A stretch of DNA of 64,000 nt from Mycolicibacterium stellerae (GTDB lineage Bacteria; Actinomycetota; Actinomycetes; Mycobacteriales; Mycobacteriaceae), in the NCBI RefSeq assembly GCF_003719305.1, contig NZ_RARC01000010.1, forward strand, positions 124,001 to 188,000. Direction: 5' to 3'. Within the stretch, counting starts at the first letter, position 1; each line of letters starts with the position of its first letter. A model generated the notes under the pieces. The model was not told the DNA's origin. It did not search any database and saw only the letters and a program-made list of their open reading frames with translations. The position numbers were made by a program, and so were the translations under genes. Of this stretch, positions 8,634-18,452 are shown in pieces.

Positions 8634-9761
8634 CTACCGGTCGTCGTCGGTGTAGCGGATCACACCGCGGATGTTGCGGCCCTCCAGCATGTCCTTGTAG
8701 CCCTCGTTGATCTGCTCCAGCTTGTACTGCCGGGTGATCATGTCGTCGATGTTGAGCTTGCCCGCCTTGTACATCGACAGCAGCTGGGGGATGTCGAAGT
8801 GCGGGTTGCCGCCACCGAAGATGGTGCCCTGCAGGTTCTTCTGCATCAGCGTCAGCATCGCGAGGTTCAGCGACACCTCCGTGTCGAGCATGCTTCCGAT
8901 CGCCGTGACCACGCAGGTGCCGCCCTTTGAGGTCAGGTTCAGGTACGTGTCGACGTCCTTGCCATCCAGCTCGCCGACGGTGACGATGACCTTCTTGGCC
9001 ATCAGGCCCGCGGTGACCTCGGCGACGCCTGCGAACGCCGACTCGATGTCCGGGTAGGCATGGGTGGCACCGAATTTCAGCGCAGCGTCGCGCTTCCACT
9101 CGACGGGTTCGATGACGAAGATATTGCGCGCACCCGCGTTTACCGCGCCTTGCAGAGCCGACATGCCCACACCGCCGACACCGATGACGGCGACGTCGTC
9201 GCCGGGACGGACGTCACCGCTGCGCACCGCCGACCCGTAGCCCGTCGTCACGCCGCAGCCCACCAGGCAGGCCACCTCGAACGGGATCGACGGATCGATC
9301 TTCACCACCGAACTCTTGTGCACCACCATGTACGGGCTGAAGGTGCCAAGCAGCGTCATCGGAAAGACAGGCTGCCCCTTGGCGTGAATGCGGTGGGTAC
9401 CGTCCGACACCGCCGTTCCGGTGAGGAGATACATGCCCAGATCGCAGAGGTTGCGCATCCCTGCCTGACAGGACGGACACGTGCCGCAGGACGGGATGAA
9501 GGACAGCACCACGTGGTCGCCGGGCTCGAGGCCTTCGACGCCCGGCCCGACCTCGGTGACGATGCCTGCGCCCTCGTGCCCGCCGAGCACCGGAAAGCCG
9601 CCCATCGGGATGCTGCCCGTCACCAGGTGGTGGTCGGAGTGACACATCCCAGACGCTTCCATCTGGATCTTCACTTCGTCGCGGACGGGGTCGCCGATCT
9701 CGATCTCCTCGATCGACCACGGCTGGTTGAACTCCCAGATGAGAGCGCCTTTGGTCTTCAT
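8634..9761 (-). CDS. adhB: NDMA-dependent zinc alcohol dehydrogenase
   Basis: A 375-residue medium-chain, zinc-dependent alcohol dehydrogenase, close to Rv0761c (AdhB) and to the NDMA-dependent (tightly bound NAD) class. Catalytic zinc ligands are in SGMCHSD and GGHEGAG; structural zinc cysteines are in CGTCPSCQAGMRNLC. The Rossmann motif is GVGGVGMSALQG. It ends in IRGVIRYTDDDR like its orthologue. ATG 9761 preferred over an in-frame GTG at 9767 because AGGTGG precedes it. Expected to oxidise an alcohol produced by the P450s to an aldehyde. Confidence 0.93.
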   Translation of the reverse strand: MKTKGALIWEFNQPWSIEEIEIGDPVRDEVKIQMEASGMCHSDHHLVTGSIPMGGFPVLGGHEGAGIVTEVGPGVEGLEPGDHVVLSFIPSCGTCPSCQAGMRNLCDLGMYLLTGTAVSDGTHRIHAKGQPVFPMTLLGTFSPYMVVHKSSVVKIDPSIPFEVACLVGCGVTTGYGSAVRSGDVRPGDDVAVIGVGGVGMSALQGAVNAGARNIFVIEPVEWKRDAALKFGATHAYPDIESAFAGVAEVTAGLMAKKVIVTVGELDGKDVDTYLNLTSKGGTCVVTAIGSMLDTEVSLNLAMLTLMQKNLQGTIFGGGNPHFDIPQLLSMYKAGKLNIDDMITRQYKLEQINEGYKDMLEGRNIRGVIRYTDDDR

Positions 9762-9784
9762 CTCCACCTGCTTTCGATTGAGCG

Positions 9785-9800
9785 TCTAGACAAGACTAGA
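9785..9800. promoter_or_regulatory. Inverted repeat in adhB upstream region
   Basis: TCTAG and CTAGA flank a 6-bp spacer, and a further CTCTAG follows at 9803. Three CTAG tetramers in about 25 bp are unusual at this GC content. It lies 24 bp before adhB. Operator-like, but the binding protein is unknown. Confidence 0.35.
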
Positions 9801-9851
9801 GGCTCTAGTTAGCCACACCACACGGCCCCCAAGCAACTGCTTGGGTGGGCG

Positions 9852-10397
9852 CTACCAGATTGCCACCGGCGCTTGGCCGAGCGGATAGTAACCAGGCACT
9901 TTCTCGCCGGCCACGGCCCGCTCGATCCGCTTCTGCATGCCGGCGCTGAGATCACCCGACTCGATCAGCTGGCCGAACATCTTCGCCACGTGGCCGAAGT
10001 CGAAGAAGTCGCGCTGCCACTCGATCTTCAGGTCCTTATCGAGCCGGAACCAGCTGCCGCCGATGCCGTAGATCTCGTCGCGCGTGCCGTCGGTCTTGTT
10101 GACGATCTGCTTCCAGAAACCGACGATCTCCCCGAGTTGGTCGTCGACCAGCACCTTCTGGTACTCGTAGTTCCAGTTCTCCAGGCCCTCCATCTCCAGG
10201 CCAAGCGCGACGTCGCGGATCTCGTCGCGGCCGACGCACATGACGTCTTCCTTGGGGCCGATGTTCCAGCCGTAGGTGGCATCTTCGGTGTAGAAGTCCG
10301 CCAGCGGCTTCCAGTCACCCTTCTCTTCGCAGACGCGGTTGGCTTCCAGCCATTCGTCGACCCATTTGTCCAGGTCTTCGCGGGGCAGTGACGGCAT
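9852..10397 (-). CDS. NTF2/SnoaL-like protein (Rv0762c type)
   Basis: A 181-residue cone-fold protein that occupies the place and length of Rv0762c. Recognisable parts: WVDEWLEANRVCEEKGDWKPL (helix), ADFYTEDATYGWNIGP, and IEWQRDFFDFGHVAKMF. GGGA sits about 10 nt before the ATG. It lies between ferredoxin and adhB on the same strand. Second of two NTF2-like proteins in this operon, suggesting a binding or isomerase role for a hydrophobic substrate. Activity not demonstrated by sequence. Confidence 0.8.
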   Translation of the reverse strand: MPSLPREDLDKWVDEWLEANRVCEEKGDWKPLADFYTEDATYGWNIGPKEDVMCVGRDEIRDVALGLEMEGLENWNYEYQKVLVDDQLGEIVGFWKQIVNKTDGTRDEIYGIGGSWFRLDKDLKIEWQRDFFDFGHVAKMFGQLIESGDLSAGMQKRIERAVAGEKVPGYYPLGQAPVAIW

Positions 10398-10412
10398 TGG
10401 AGTGTCCCTTTC

Positions 10413-12003
<1,591 letters not shown>

Positions 12004-12007
<4 letters not shown>

Positions 12008-12831
12008 TGTCCTGGTATCCCCTCTTCGCCCAAGGCGAGTTTCTGTCGGTCTTTGGTGTCGGCCAACGGGGCTTCGGGTTGAAGCTCCATATTCGCGATG
12101 AAGCCGCCACGCGGTGTCTCGGCGACGAACGCGATCGCCCTCGCGAGATCGGCTGCGCGCAAGAAGTAGTCGTGCCGCGCCTGTCCCCACTTGGCCCAGT
12201 CCTCGAGCGCAGGTCCGATCAGATCGGCGGGCAGGCTCCAGCCCATATTGGTCTTCGTCGGGCCAGGGTGCACGATCGATGCCCGGACACCCGTGCCCTC
12301 GAGTTCCATCTGCAGGTTGTTCACCATCGCGACGAGCGCCGCCTTGGCAGCTCCGTATGCGCCCATGTGGGGCCGCTGCCGCAGCGCCACGTCGGAGCCA
12401 ACGAAGATTAGGTCGCCGCGCTGCCGCTCGAGCATGCCCGGTAGCACCGCTGTGGCCAGCCGATTCGCCCCGACAAGGTGAATCTGCAGCTGTGAGTCGA
12501 ACTCGTCGGTGCTGATGTCGGCAAGCTTGCCGAAGTAGGTGTCACCTGCGCCCGCCACCAGGACCTCGATATCGCCGAGCGCGTCGACCGACTGCGAGAC
12601 AAAGGATTTCACCGAATTCGGGTCGGTGACATCGAGGTGGAAAGCGACGGCCTCACCGCCGTCGGCCTGGATCTTGCCGGCGAGCTCGGTGAGTTTGTCA
12701 ACACGACGTGCGCCGAGCGCAACCGGGAATCCGTGCGCGGCAAGTTCGATGGCGGTGGCCTCGCCGATGCCCGATGATGCTCCCGCGACGATCGCAGGCC
12801 TGCGATCGGGGAGGGGTTCAAACCGGGGCAT
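12004..12831 (-). CDS. SDR family oxidoreductase (Rv0765c type)
   Basis: A 275-residue classical SDR with cofactor motif AGASSGIG, VAGAG for the NNAG position, catalytic Ser in FVGSDVALR and YGAAK. Occupies the Rv0765c position between cyp123 and cyp51. Starts 3 bp after the cyp123 stop and overlaps cyp51 by 4 bp, so the three are translated as a unit. Likely oxidises or reduces a hydroxyl or keto group on the P450 substrate; the substrate is not evident. Confidence 0.9.
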
Positions 12832-12834
12832 TAC

Positions 12835-14046
12835 TCAGACCTCTACTGTCATCGGTAGGTGGGCGAACCCGCGGACGCTGCTGGAGTGCACGCGGACGGC
12901 GTTGGCCTCGTCGACTTCAAATCCGCGGATTCGCTTGAACAATTCGGCCAGAGCCACTCGGGCTTCCATACGGGCGAGGTGTGCGCCGAGGCAGAAGTGA
13001 GCGCCGCTGCCGAAACTCAACAAATTCGAACCGATCTCGCGGCCGATGACGTAATCGTCGGGATCGGGGAACACACGCTCGTCGCGGTGCGCCGAGCCGG
13101 GGAGCAACAACAAGATGTCACCATCGGGGATGGTGGTGTCGTACAGGTTCAAGTCCCCTGCGACAACGCGCGCAAGCAGCTGACTGGATGTGTCGTAGCG
13201 CAACGTCTCCTCGACCCACAGCGGAATCTTGTCGAGGTCGTGATAGAGCGGACTCAGTTGGTCGGGATTGCGATGACCCCAGAACGCGGCATTGGCAAGC
13301 AGTTTCGTGGTCGTCTCGTTTCCCGCGATCACCATGAGGAACAAGAAGCCGAGCACTTCTTCGTCGGTCAAGCGGTCGCCGTCGATCTCGGCCTCCAGCA
13401 GTGCAGAGGTGAGGTCGTCGCTGAGTTTCTTGCGACGGTCGGCGATCATTTCGTGGTAATAGACCATCAGGTTGATGGAAGCCTCGATAGCAGACTGAGG
13501 TACATCGTTGACCCCATCCTCACGATGCATGACGCCGTCGGCCATGGCTCGGATGCGGTCCCGGTCCTCCAACGGCACGCCCATCAGCTCGGAGATGACG
13601 TCCATCGGCAGCTTGCCCGCGAATTCCGCGACATAGTCCACTGTTTCACCGGAGCGTGCCCTCTCCAGCATCGCGTCGAGATGCTGGACGGCGAGTTCGG
13701 TGACCCGCGGCTCGAGTTCCCGGATTCGCCGCGGCGTGAAGCCCTTCGACACCAATGTGCGCAGGCGCAGGTGCGCGGGGTCGTCCATCGCGAGGAATGA
13801 CATGGTCTTGCTCGCGTGTGGACCACGTGAGATCGGATCGAGGGAGACGCCGTCGCGATTGGACAGCGTCGTGCTGTTGCGGAAACCCTCCCGCACGTCC
13901 TGGTGCCGTGACAGCGCCCAGAACCCGAGCTCATCGTTGTGATACAGCGGGGCTTCGTCGCGCAGCCGTTTGTAGTAGGGGTACGGATCCTCGTGGAAGT
14001 CGTAGTCGTACGGGTCGAGGATCACCTCGCTGGTCGGAACGGTCAC
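12835..14046 (-). CDS. cyp123: Cytochrome P450, CYP123 family
   Basis: A 403-residue P450. I helix VIAGNETTTKL, ExxR in VEETLRYDTS, heme-binding loop FGSGAHFCLGAHLAR. Syntenic with Rv0766c (CYP123) next to cyp51. GTG start at 14046 with GGAGA about 7-11 nt upstream. First structural gene after the TetR gene and 48 bp from it. No confirmed substrate is known to me for this family; the cyp51/SDR/ADH context suggests a lipid or sterol-like molecule. Confidence 0.9.
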   Translation of the reverse strand: MTVPTSEVILDPYDYDFHEDPYPYYKRLRDEAPLYHNDELGFWALSRHQDVREGFRNSTTLSNRDGVSLDPISRGPHASKTMSFLAMDDPAHLRLRTLVSKGFTPRRIRELEPRVTELAVQHLDAMLERARSGETVDYVAEFAGKLPMDVISELMGVPLEDRDRIRAMADGVMHREDGVNDVPQSAIEASINLMVYYHEMIADRRKKLSDDLTSALLEAEIDGDRLTDEEVLGFLFLMVIAGNETTTKLLANAAFWGHRNPDQLSPLYHDLDKIPLWVEETLRYDTSSQLLARVVAGDLNLYDTTIPDGDILLLLPGSAHRDERVFPDPDDYVIGREIGSNLLSFGSGAHFCLGAHLARMEARVALAELFKRIRGFEVDEANAVRVHSSSVRGFAHLPMTVEV

Positions 14047-14066
14047 CTGTGGTCTCCAAGGCTTGG

Positions 14067-14113
14067 TCTCATCGATCCCCTCCGAGGCGTCATCTCATCG
14101 ATCCTCTCCGAGG
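14067..14113. repeat. Two 21-bp direct copies across the TetR stop codon
   Basis: The same 21 bp (TCTCATCGATCC..CTCCGAGG) occurs at 14067-14087 and 14093-14113 with one mismatch, period 26 bp. The second copy encodes the last residues and stop of the TetR protein (GEDR-stop). A small local duplication in the gap between the TetR gene and cyp123. Confidence 0.8.
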
Positions 14114-14691
14114 ATCAGGCCGACGACATACGTGAGTCGATCGGCGATTTCGCGATAGCTGACATAGCCGCTGCCCGCGTGCACCAGTGCGCCGAAGTAC
14201 GTCATCTCGAGCGCGGACACCGTGCGCGGGTCGGCGTCGGGGCCCATCGCCGAGCGGATGCGGCGGTGGATCTCGGCGCCGATGCGGTCCCGTACTGCGC
14301 GCACGGCCGCGTCGCCGTTGCTCAGCAGAGCAGTCGTACATGCGGCGGCGACCTCGGGTTCGTCGGCGATCATCAACGTCATTGCGCGCAGCGCCTGCTC
14401 GACCCTGGCGGGGGTGCTGTCGTTGACATCGGTGAAGTACGGCACCTGGCGCATCAGGTCCAGGTAGACCTCGGCGATCAGATGGTTCTTCGACGAGAAG
14501 TAGGTGTAGGCCGTCGCGGGTGCGACCTTGGCGCGTGCGGCAACGGCGCGCACCGTCAGATCGGCGTATGACGACTCCCGCAACATCTCCACGCCTGCGG
14601 TGAGCACCTTGCGAAACGTCTCTTCCTGCCGACGGTTGCGCGGCGTTTCCCCGCTTTGGTCGGTGACCGCTACGACGGCATCGCTGGACAC
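14095..14691 (-). CDS. TetR family regulator (Rv0767c type)
   Basis: A 198-residue TetR-type repressor. The N-terminal helix-turn-helix lies about residues 30-70 (LTVRAVAARAKVAPATAYTYFSSKNHL); the C-terminal ligand/dimer domain is variable. GTG start. It heads the leftward P450 operon and is divergent from aldA. The palindrome TGGACA-CA-TGTCCA at 14685-14698 covers its own start codon and a second GGACA/TGTCC site lies at 14843-14854, so it probably represses itself and both arms. Confidence 0.92.
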   Translation of the reverse strand: MSSDAVVAVTDQSGETPRNRRQEETFRKVLTAGVEMLRESSYADLTVRAVAARAKVAPATAYTYFSSKNHLIAEVYLDLMRQVPYFTDVNDSTPARVEQALRAMTLMIADEPEVAAACTTALLSNGDAAVRAVRDRIGAEIHRRIRSAMGPDADPRTVSALEMTYFGALVHAGSGYVSYREIADRLTYVVGLILGEDR

Positions 14692-14698
14692 ATGTCCA
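14685..14698. promoter_or_regulatory. Candidate TetR operator 1
   Basis: Perfect 14-bp palindrome TGGACA-CA-TGTCCA overlapping the TetR start codon. It shares GGACAC.TGTCC with the site at 14843-14854. Size and position are typical of TetR autorepression. Confidence 0.6.
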
Positions 14699-14842
14699 AG
14701 TTATCGGACCGGCACCGCGGCAAGCAAGTGCGCATGCAAAATTACCTGCTCAGATCCACTATTTACAATGAGCTTCGCGGCCATACCAGATTAACCTTGC
14801 TTCTCACACCGGTCTGCGGCTATCGTTCAGACGAAGATATTC

Positions 14843-14854
14843 GGACACTTGTCC
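14843..14854. promoter_or_regulatory. Candidate TetR operator 2 upstream of aldA
   Basis: GGACA-CT-TGTCC, same half-sites and spacing as operator 1, 20 bp before the aldA start and just downstream of a possible -10 (TATCGT, 14821-14826). Binding there would block transcription of the rightward operon. Confidence 0.6.
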
Positions 14855-14874
14855 AGCTACTAACGGGAGTCGGA

Positions 14875-16344
14875 ATGGGGTTGCTGGCCGATCGCCAGAG
14901 TCAATTGCTCATCGACGGGAAGCTCGTGGCGGGCAGCGCGGGCACATTCCCGACGGTCAACCCGGCCACCGAAGAGGTGCTGGGCGTCGCCGCCGATGCG
15001 AGCCAAGAGGATATGAGCAGCGCGATCGAGGCTGCCCGCCGCGCATTCGACGACACCGACTGGTCGACCGACCCCGCGTTGCGGGTGCGCTGCATCCGGC
15101 AGGTGCAGGAGGTGTTGACCAAGCATGTCGAAGACCTGCGTGAGATCACGATCGCCGAGGTCGGCGCGCCGGTGATGCTGACATCCATGGCGCAGCTCGA
15201 AGGTCCGATCGCCGACCTCAGCTTCTGCGCCGACACCGCGGAGTCCTACCAGTGGACCACCGACGCGGGCGTCGCATCGCCCATGGGCATCAAGACCCAC
15301 CGCACCATCGCGAAGGAAGCGGTCGGCGTCGTCGGCGCCATCACGCCGTGGAACTTCCCGCACCAGATCAACCTTGCCAAGCTGGGACCTGCGCTGGCCG
15401 CGGGCAACACGGTGGTGCTGAAGCCAGCACCCGATACCCCGTGGTGCGCCGCCGCCGTCGGCCACCTCATCGCCGAGCACACCGACATTCCGCCGGGTGT
15501 GATCAACATCGTCACCTCCAGCGACCACGCCGTCGGCGCCCTGCTGTCCAAAGACCCACGGGTGGACATGGTCTCGTTCACAGGGTCAACGGCGACGGGT
15601 CGTGCCGTGATGGCCGACGGCGCGGCGACATTGAAGAAGGTCTTTCTGGAACTCGGTGGCAAGTCGGCCTTTCTCGTACTCGACGACGCCGATCTCGCGG
15701 GTGCCTGCTCGATGTCGGCGTTCACCGCGTCGATGCATGCCGGGCAGGGCTGTGCGATCACCACGCGGCTGGTGGTGCCGCGAGCCCGCTACGACGAGGC
15801 CGTGGAGGCCGCGGCGGCGACCATGGGTGGTCTGAAGCCGGGCGACCCGACGGACCCGGGAACCATCTGCGGCCCGGTGATCTCGGCTCGGCAACGCGAC
15901 CGTATTCAGGGCTATCTCGACTCGGCGACTGCCGAGGGCGGCAAATTCGCCTGCGGCGGAGGGCGTCCCGCCGACCGCGACACCGGCTTCTTCATCGAAC
16001 CCACCGTCATCGCCGGACTCGACAACAACGCCAAGGTGGCGCGCGAGGAGATCTTCGGGCCGGTGCTCACGGTGATCGCTCACGATGGCGACGATGACGC
16101 AGTGCGCATCGCCAACGACTCGCCGTACGGATTGTCGGGCACCGTGTTCAGCTCCGACCCCGAGCGGGCGGCCGGTATCGCGGCGCGGATGCGGGTCGGC
16201 ACCGTCAACGTCAATGGCGGTGTCTGGTACTCGGCGGACATGCCGTTCGGCGGATACAAGCAGTCTGGCATCGGCCGCGAGATGGGCCTGGCCGGTTTCG
16301 AGGAGTACCTCGAAACCAAAGCCATTGCCACAGCCGTCAACTAG
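14875..16344 (+). CDS. aldA: NAD-dependent aldehyde dehydrogenase
   Basis: A 489-residue aldehyde dehydrogenase, same length as Rv0768 (AldA). Motifs: TPWNFPHQINLAKLGPALAAG (Asn in oxyanion site), general base Glu in FLELGGKS, nucleophile Cys in AGQGCAITTRL, and EEIFGPVL near the C-terminus. ATG 14875 follows GGGAG by 5 nt; a longer frame upstream lacks a ribosome-binding site and runs through the operator. First gene of a five-gene rightward operon divergent from the TetR/P450 operon. It probably takes the aldehyde made by AdhB to the acid. Confidence 0.95.
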   Translation: MGLLADRQSQLLIDGKLVAGSAGTFPTVNPATEEVLGVAADASQEDMSSAIEAARRAFDDTDWSTDPALRVRCIRQVQEVLTKHVEDLREITIAEVGAPVMLTSMAQLEGPIADLSFCADTAESYQWTTDAGVASPMGIKTHRTIAKEAVGVVGAITPWNFPHQINLAKLGPALAAGNTVVLKPAPDTPWCAAAVGHLIAEHTDIPPGVINIVTSSDHAVGALLSKDPRVDMVSFTGSTATGRAVMADGAATLKKVFLELGGKSAFLVLDDADLAGACSMSAFTASMHAGQGCAITTRLVVPRARYDEAVEAAAATMGGLKPGDPTDPGTICGPVISARQRDRIQGYLDSATAEGGKFACGGGRPADRDTGFFIEPTVIAGLDNNAKVAREEIFGPVLTVIAHDGDDDAVRIANDSPYGLSGTVFSSDPERAAGIAARMRVGTVNVNGGVWYSADMPFGGYKQSGIGREMGLAGFEEYLETKAIATAVN

Positions 16345-16364
16345 AAAGAGCGGAGGGCCTTTGC

Positions 16365-17129
16365 GTGGGTCTTTATGGTGATCAGTTCAAGGACAAGGTG
16401 GCGATCGTCACCGGCGCTGGCGGCGGTATCGGCCAGGCGTATGCGGAGGCGCTCGCCCGCGAGGGCGCGGCCGTCGTCGTTGCCGACATCAACACCGAAG
16501 GTGCCCAGAAGGTCGCCGACGGCATCACCGGGGAGGGCGGCAACGCGGTCGCGGTGCGGGTCGACGTGTCCGATCCCGACTCCGCCAAAGAAATGGCTGC
16601 CCAAGCACTTTCGGAGTTCGGCGGCATCGACTACCTGGTGAACAACGCGGCGATCTTCGGCGGCATGAAGCTCGACTTCCTGATCACCGTCGACTGGGAT
16701 TACTACAAGAAGTTCATGAGCGTGAACCTCGACGGCGCGTTGGTGTGCACACGGGCGGTCTACCGCAAAATGGCCAAGCGCGGTGGCGGCGCGATCGTCA
16801 ACCAGTCGTCGACCGCTGCGTGGCTGTATTCGAATTTCTACGGGCTGGCCAAGGTGGGGATCAACGGCCTGACCCAGCAACTGGCCACCGAACTCGGCGG
16901 CCAGAACATCCGGGTCAACGCGATCGCGCCGGGGCCCATCGACACCGAGGCCAACCGGACGACGACGCCCAAGGAGATGGTCGACGACATCGTGAAGCGA
17001 ATCCCACTGTCGCGCATGGGTGAACCCGAAGATCTGGTCGGCATGTGTCTGTTCCTGCTTTCGGACCAGGCCAAGTGGATCACCGGCCAGATCTTCAACG
17101 TCGACGGCGGCCAGATCATCCGGTCCTGA
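16365..17129 (+). CDS. SDR family oxidoreductase (Rv0769 type)
   Basis: A 254-residue classical SDR, orthologue of Rv0769. Cofactor motif TGAGGGIG, VNNAA, catalytic Ser in NQSSTAAW and YGLAK for YxxxK; it ends FNVDGGQIIRS. GTG start with GGAGGG 7 nt upstream. Lies 20 bp after aldA and 10 bp before the hydroxyacid dehydrogenase. Family members act as 3-hydroxyacyl, hydroxysteroid or cyclic alcohol dehydrogenases; the substrate cannot be assigned. Confidence 0.93.
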   Translation: MGLYGDQFKDKVAIVTGAGGGIGQAYAEALAREGAAVVVADINTEGAQKVADGITGEGGNAVAVRVDVSDPDSAKEMAAQALSEFGGIDYLVNNAAIFGGMKLDFLITVDWDYYKKFMSVNLDGALVCTRAVYRKMAKRGGGAIVNQSSTAAWLYSNFYGLAKVGINGLTQQLATELGGQNIRVNAIAPGPIDTEANRTTTPKEMVDDIVKRIPLSRMGEPEDLVGMCLFLLSDQAKWITGQIFNVDGGQIIRS

Positions 17130-17139
17130 GAGGCTTTCA

Positions 17140-18006
17140 ATGAGTGACAACGACGTCAAGCTCGGCTACATCGGCCTGGGCAACATGGGCGCGCCGATGG
17201 CGAAGAGGTTGGTCGAATGGCCCGGCGGATTGACCGTTTTCGATGTGCGCCTGGAGGCGATGACACCGCTGGCCGAGGCCGGTGCGAGTCTGGCCGACAG
17301 TGTTGCCGACGTCGCAAAGGCCGACATCATCAGCGTGACGGTCCTCAACGATCAGCAGGTGCGCGATGTGGTCGGCGAACTCGCCGCCAACGCGAAGCCA
17401 GGCACGGTGATTGCCATTCACTCGACGATCAGCCCCGATACCGCCATTCAGCTCGCCGAACAACTTGCGCCGCAGGGCATTCACATTGTGGATGCGCCGG
17501 TGAGCGGTGGCGGGACCGCAGCCCAGAACGGTGAGCTGGCCGTCATGGTCGGCGCCGAACGCGACGTCTACGAGCGCATCAAGCCGGCGTTCAAGCAGTT
17601 CGCGTCGGTGGTCGTGCACGCAGGCGATGTCGGCGCGGGCACGCGAATGAAGTTGGCTCGCAACATGTTGACGTTTGTCTCCTATGCGGCGGGCTGCGAA
17701 GCGATGAAACTTGCCGAAGCCGCAGGAATAGATCTTCAGCAGCTGGGCCGGGTGGTGCGGCACACCGACGCTCAAAGCGGCGGCCCCGGCGCGATCATCG
17801 TTCGGGAGAACATGGAGGCGTTGGCTCCGGACAATTTTCTGTACGGGCCGTTGGCGCATGCCCGCGATTTGGGCGAGAAGGACTTGAGTTTGGCGCTCGC
17901 GCTCGGCGAAACCGTCGGTGTCGACCTGCCGATGGCCGAGATGGCGCTGGAGAACCTCGCCGCCGGTCTCGGTGTACCTCACAGCGCATCGACCACGAAG
18001 GAGTAG
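17140..18006 (+). CDS. 3-hydroxyisobutyrate dehydrogenase-family protein
   Basis: A 288-residue beta-hydroxyacid dehydrogenase (Rv0770 type). N-terminal Rossmann motif GYIGLGNMGAPMAKRL, substrate-binding DAPVSGGGTAAQNGELAVMVG, and catalytic-lysine helix GTRMKLARNML. C-terminal all-helical domain. ATG 17140 with GAGAGG 7 nt upstream. It is cotranscribed with aldA, so it may oxidise a hydroxyacid derived from the pathway rather than act in valine breakdown. Confidence 0.88.
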   Translation: MSDNDVKLGYIGLGNMGAPMAKRLVEWPGGLTVFDVRLEAMTPLAEAGASLADSVADVAKADIISVTVLNDQQVRDVVGELAANAKPGTVIAIHSTISPDTAIQLAEQLAPQGIHIVDAPVSGGGTAAQNGELAVMVGAERDVYERIKPAFKQFASVVVHAGDVGAGTRMKLARNMLTFVSYAAGCEAMKLAEAAGIDLQQLGRVVRHTDAQSGGPGAIIVRENMEALAPDNFLYGPLAHARDLGEKDLSLALALGETVGVDLPMAEMALENLAAGLGVPHSASTTKE

Positions 18007-18008
18007 CG

Positions 18009-18452
18009 ATGGACGAGCTGCGCAAGAAGGGCCTCGAGAAGATGAACGAGGTCTACGGGTGGGAGATGCCGGATATGCCCGGCGACTACTTCGCGTTGAC
18101 CGCCGATCACCTCTTCGGCACCATTTGGTCCCGGCCCGGCCTGTCCATGCGGGACAAGCGGATCATGACGCTGACGGTGGTGACGGCGCTCGGAATCGGG
18201 GACCTCGCCGAGATCCAGGCCAACGCGGCCCTGGCCAACGGGGAGATCTCGGAGGACGAGCTCAAGGAGATGGCGATCTTTCTGACCCACTACCTCGGCT
18301 TCCCGCTTGGCTCCAAGCTCGACGGTGTGGTCACGAAGGTGATCAAGAACCGCAAGAAGGCCGCAGACGCCGGCAAGGGCGAGGACAAGAAAGCGAACGT
18401 CAACGCCGCCGTCCAGATGCACTCCGGGGGAAAAGTTCATGACAAGAAGTAG
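18009..18452 (+). CDS. Carboxymuconolactone decarboxylase-like protein
   Basis: A 147-residue CMD/AhpD-superfamily protein corresponding to Rv0771. Helical core DKRIMTLTVVTALGIGDLAEIQ and FLTHYLGFPLGSKL. The CxxC pair of peroxidase-type AhpD proteins is absent, so a decarboxylase- or isomerase-type role is more likely than thiol peroxidase. The Lys-rich tail is probably disordered. Starts 2 bp after the previous stop and overlaps the next gene by 14 bp. Confidence 0.85.
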   Translation: MDELRKKGLEKMNEVYGWEMPDMPGDYFALTADHLFGTIWSRPGLSMRDKRIMTLTVVTALGIGDLAEIQANAALANGEISEDELKEMAIFLTHYLGFPLGSKLDGVVTKVIKNRKKAADAGKGEDKKANVNAAVQMHSGGKVHDKK

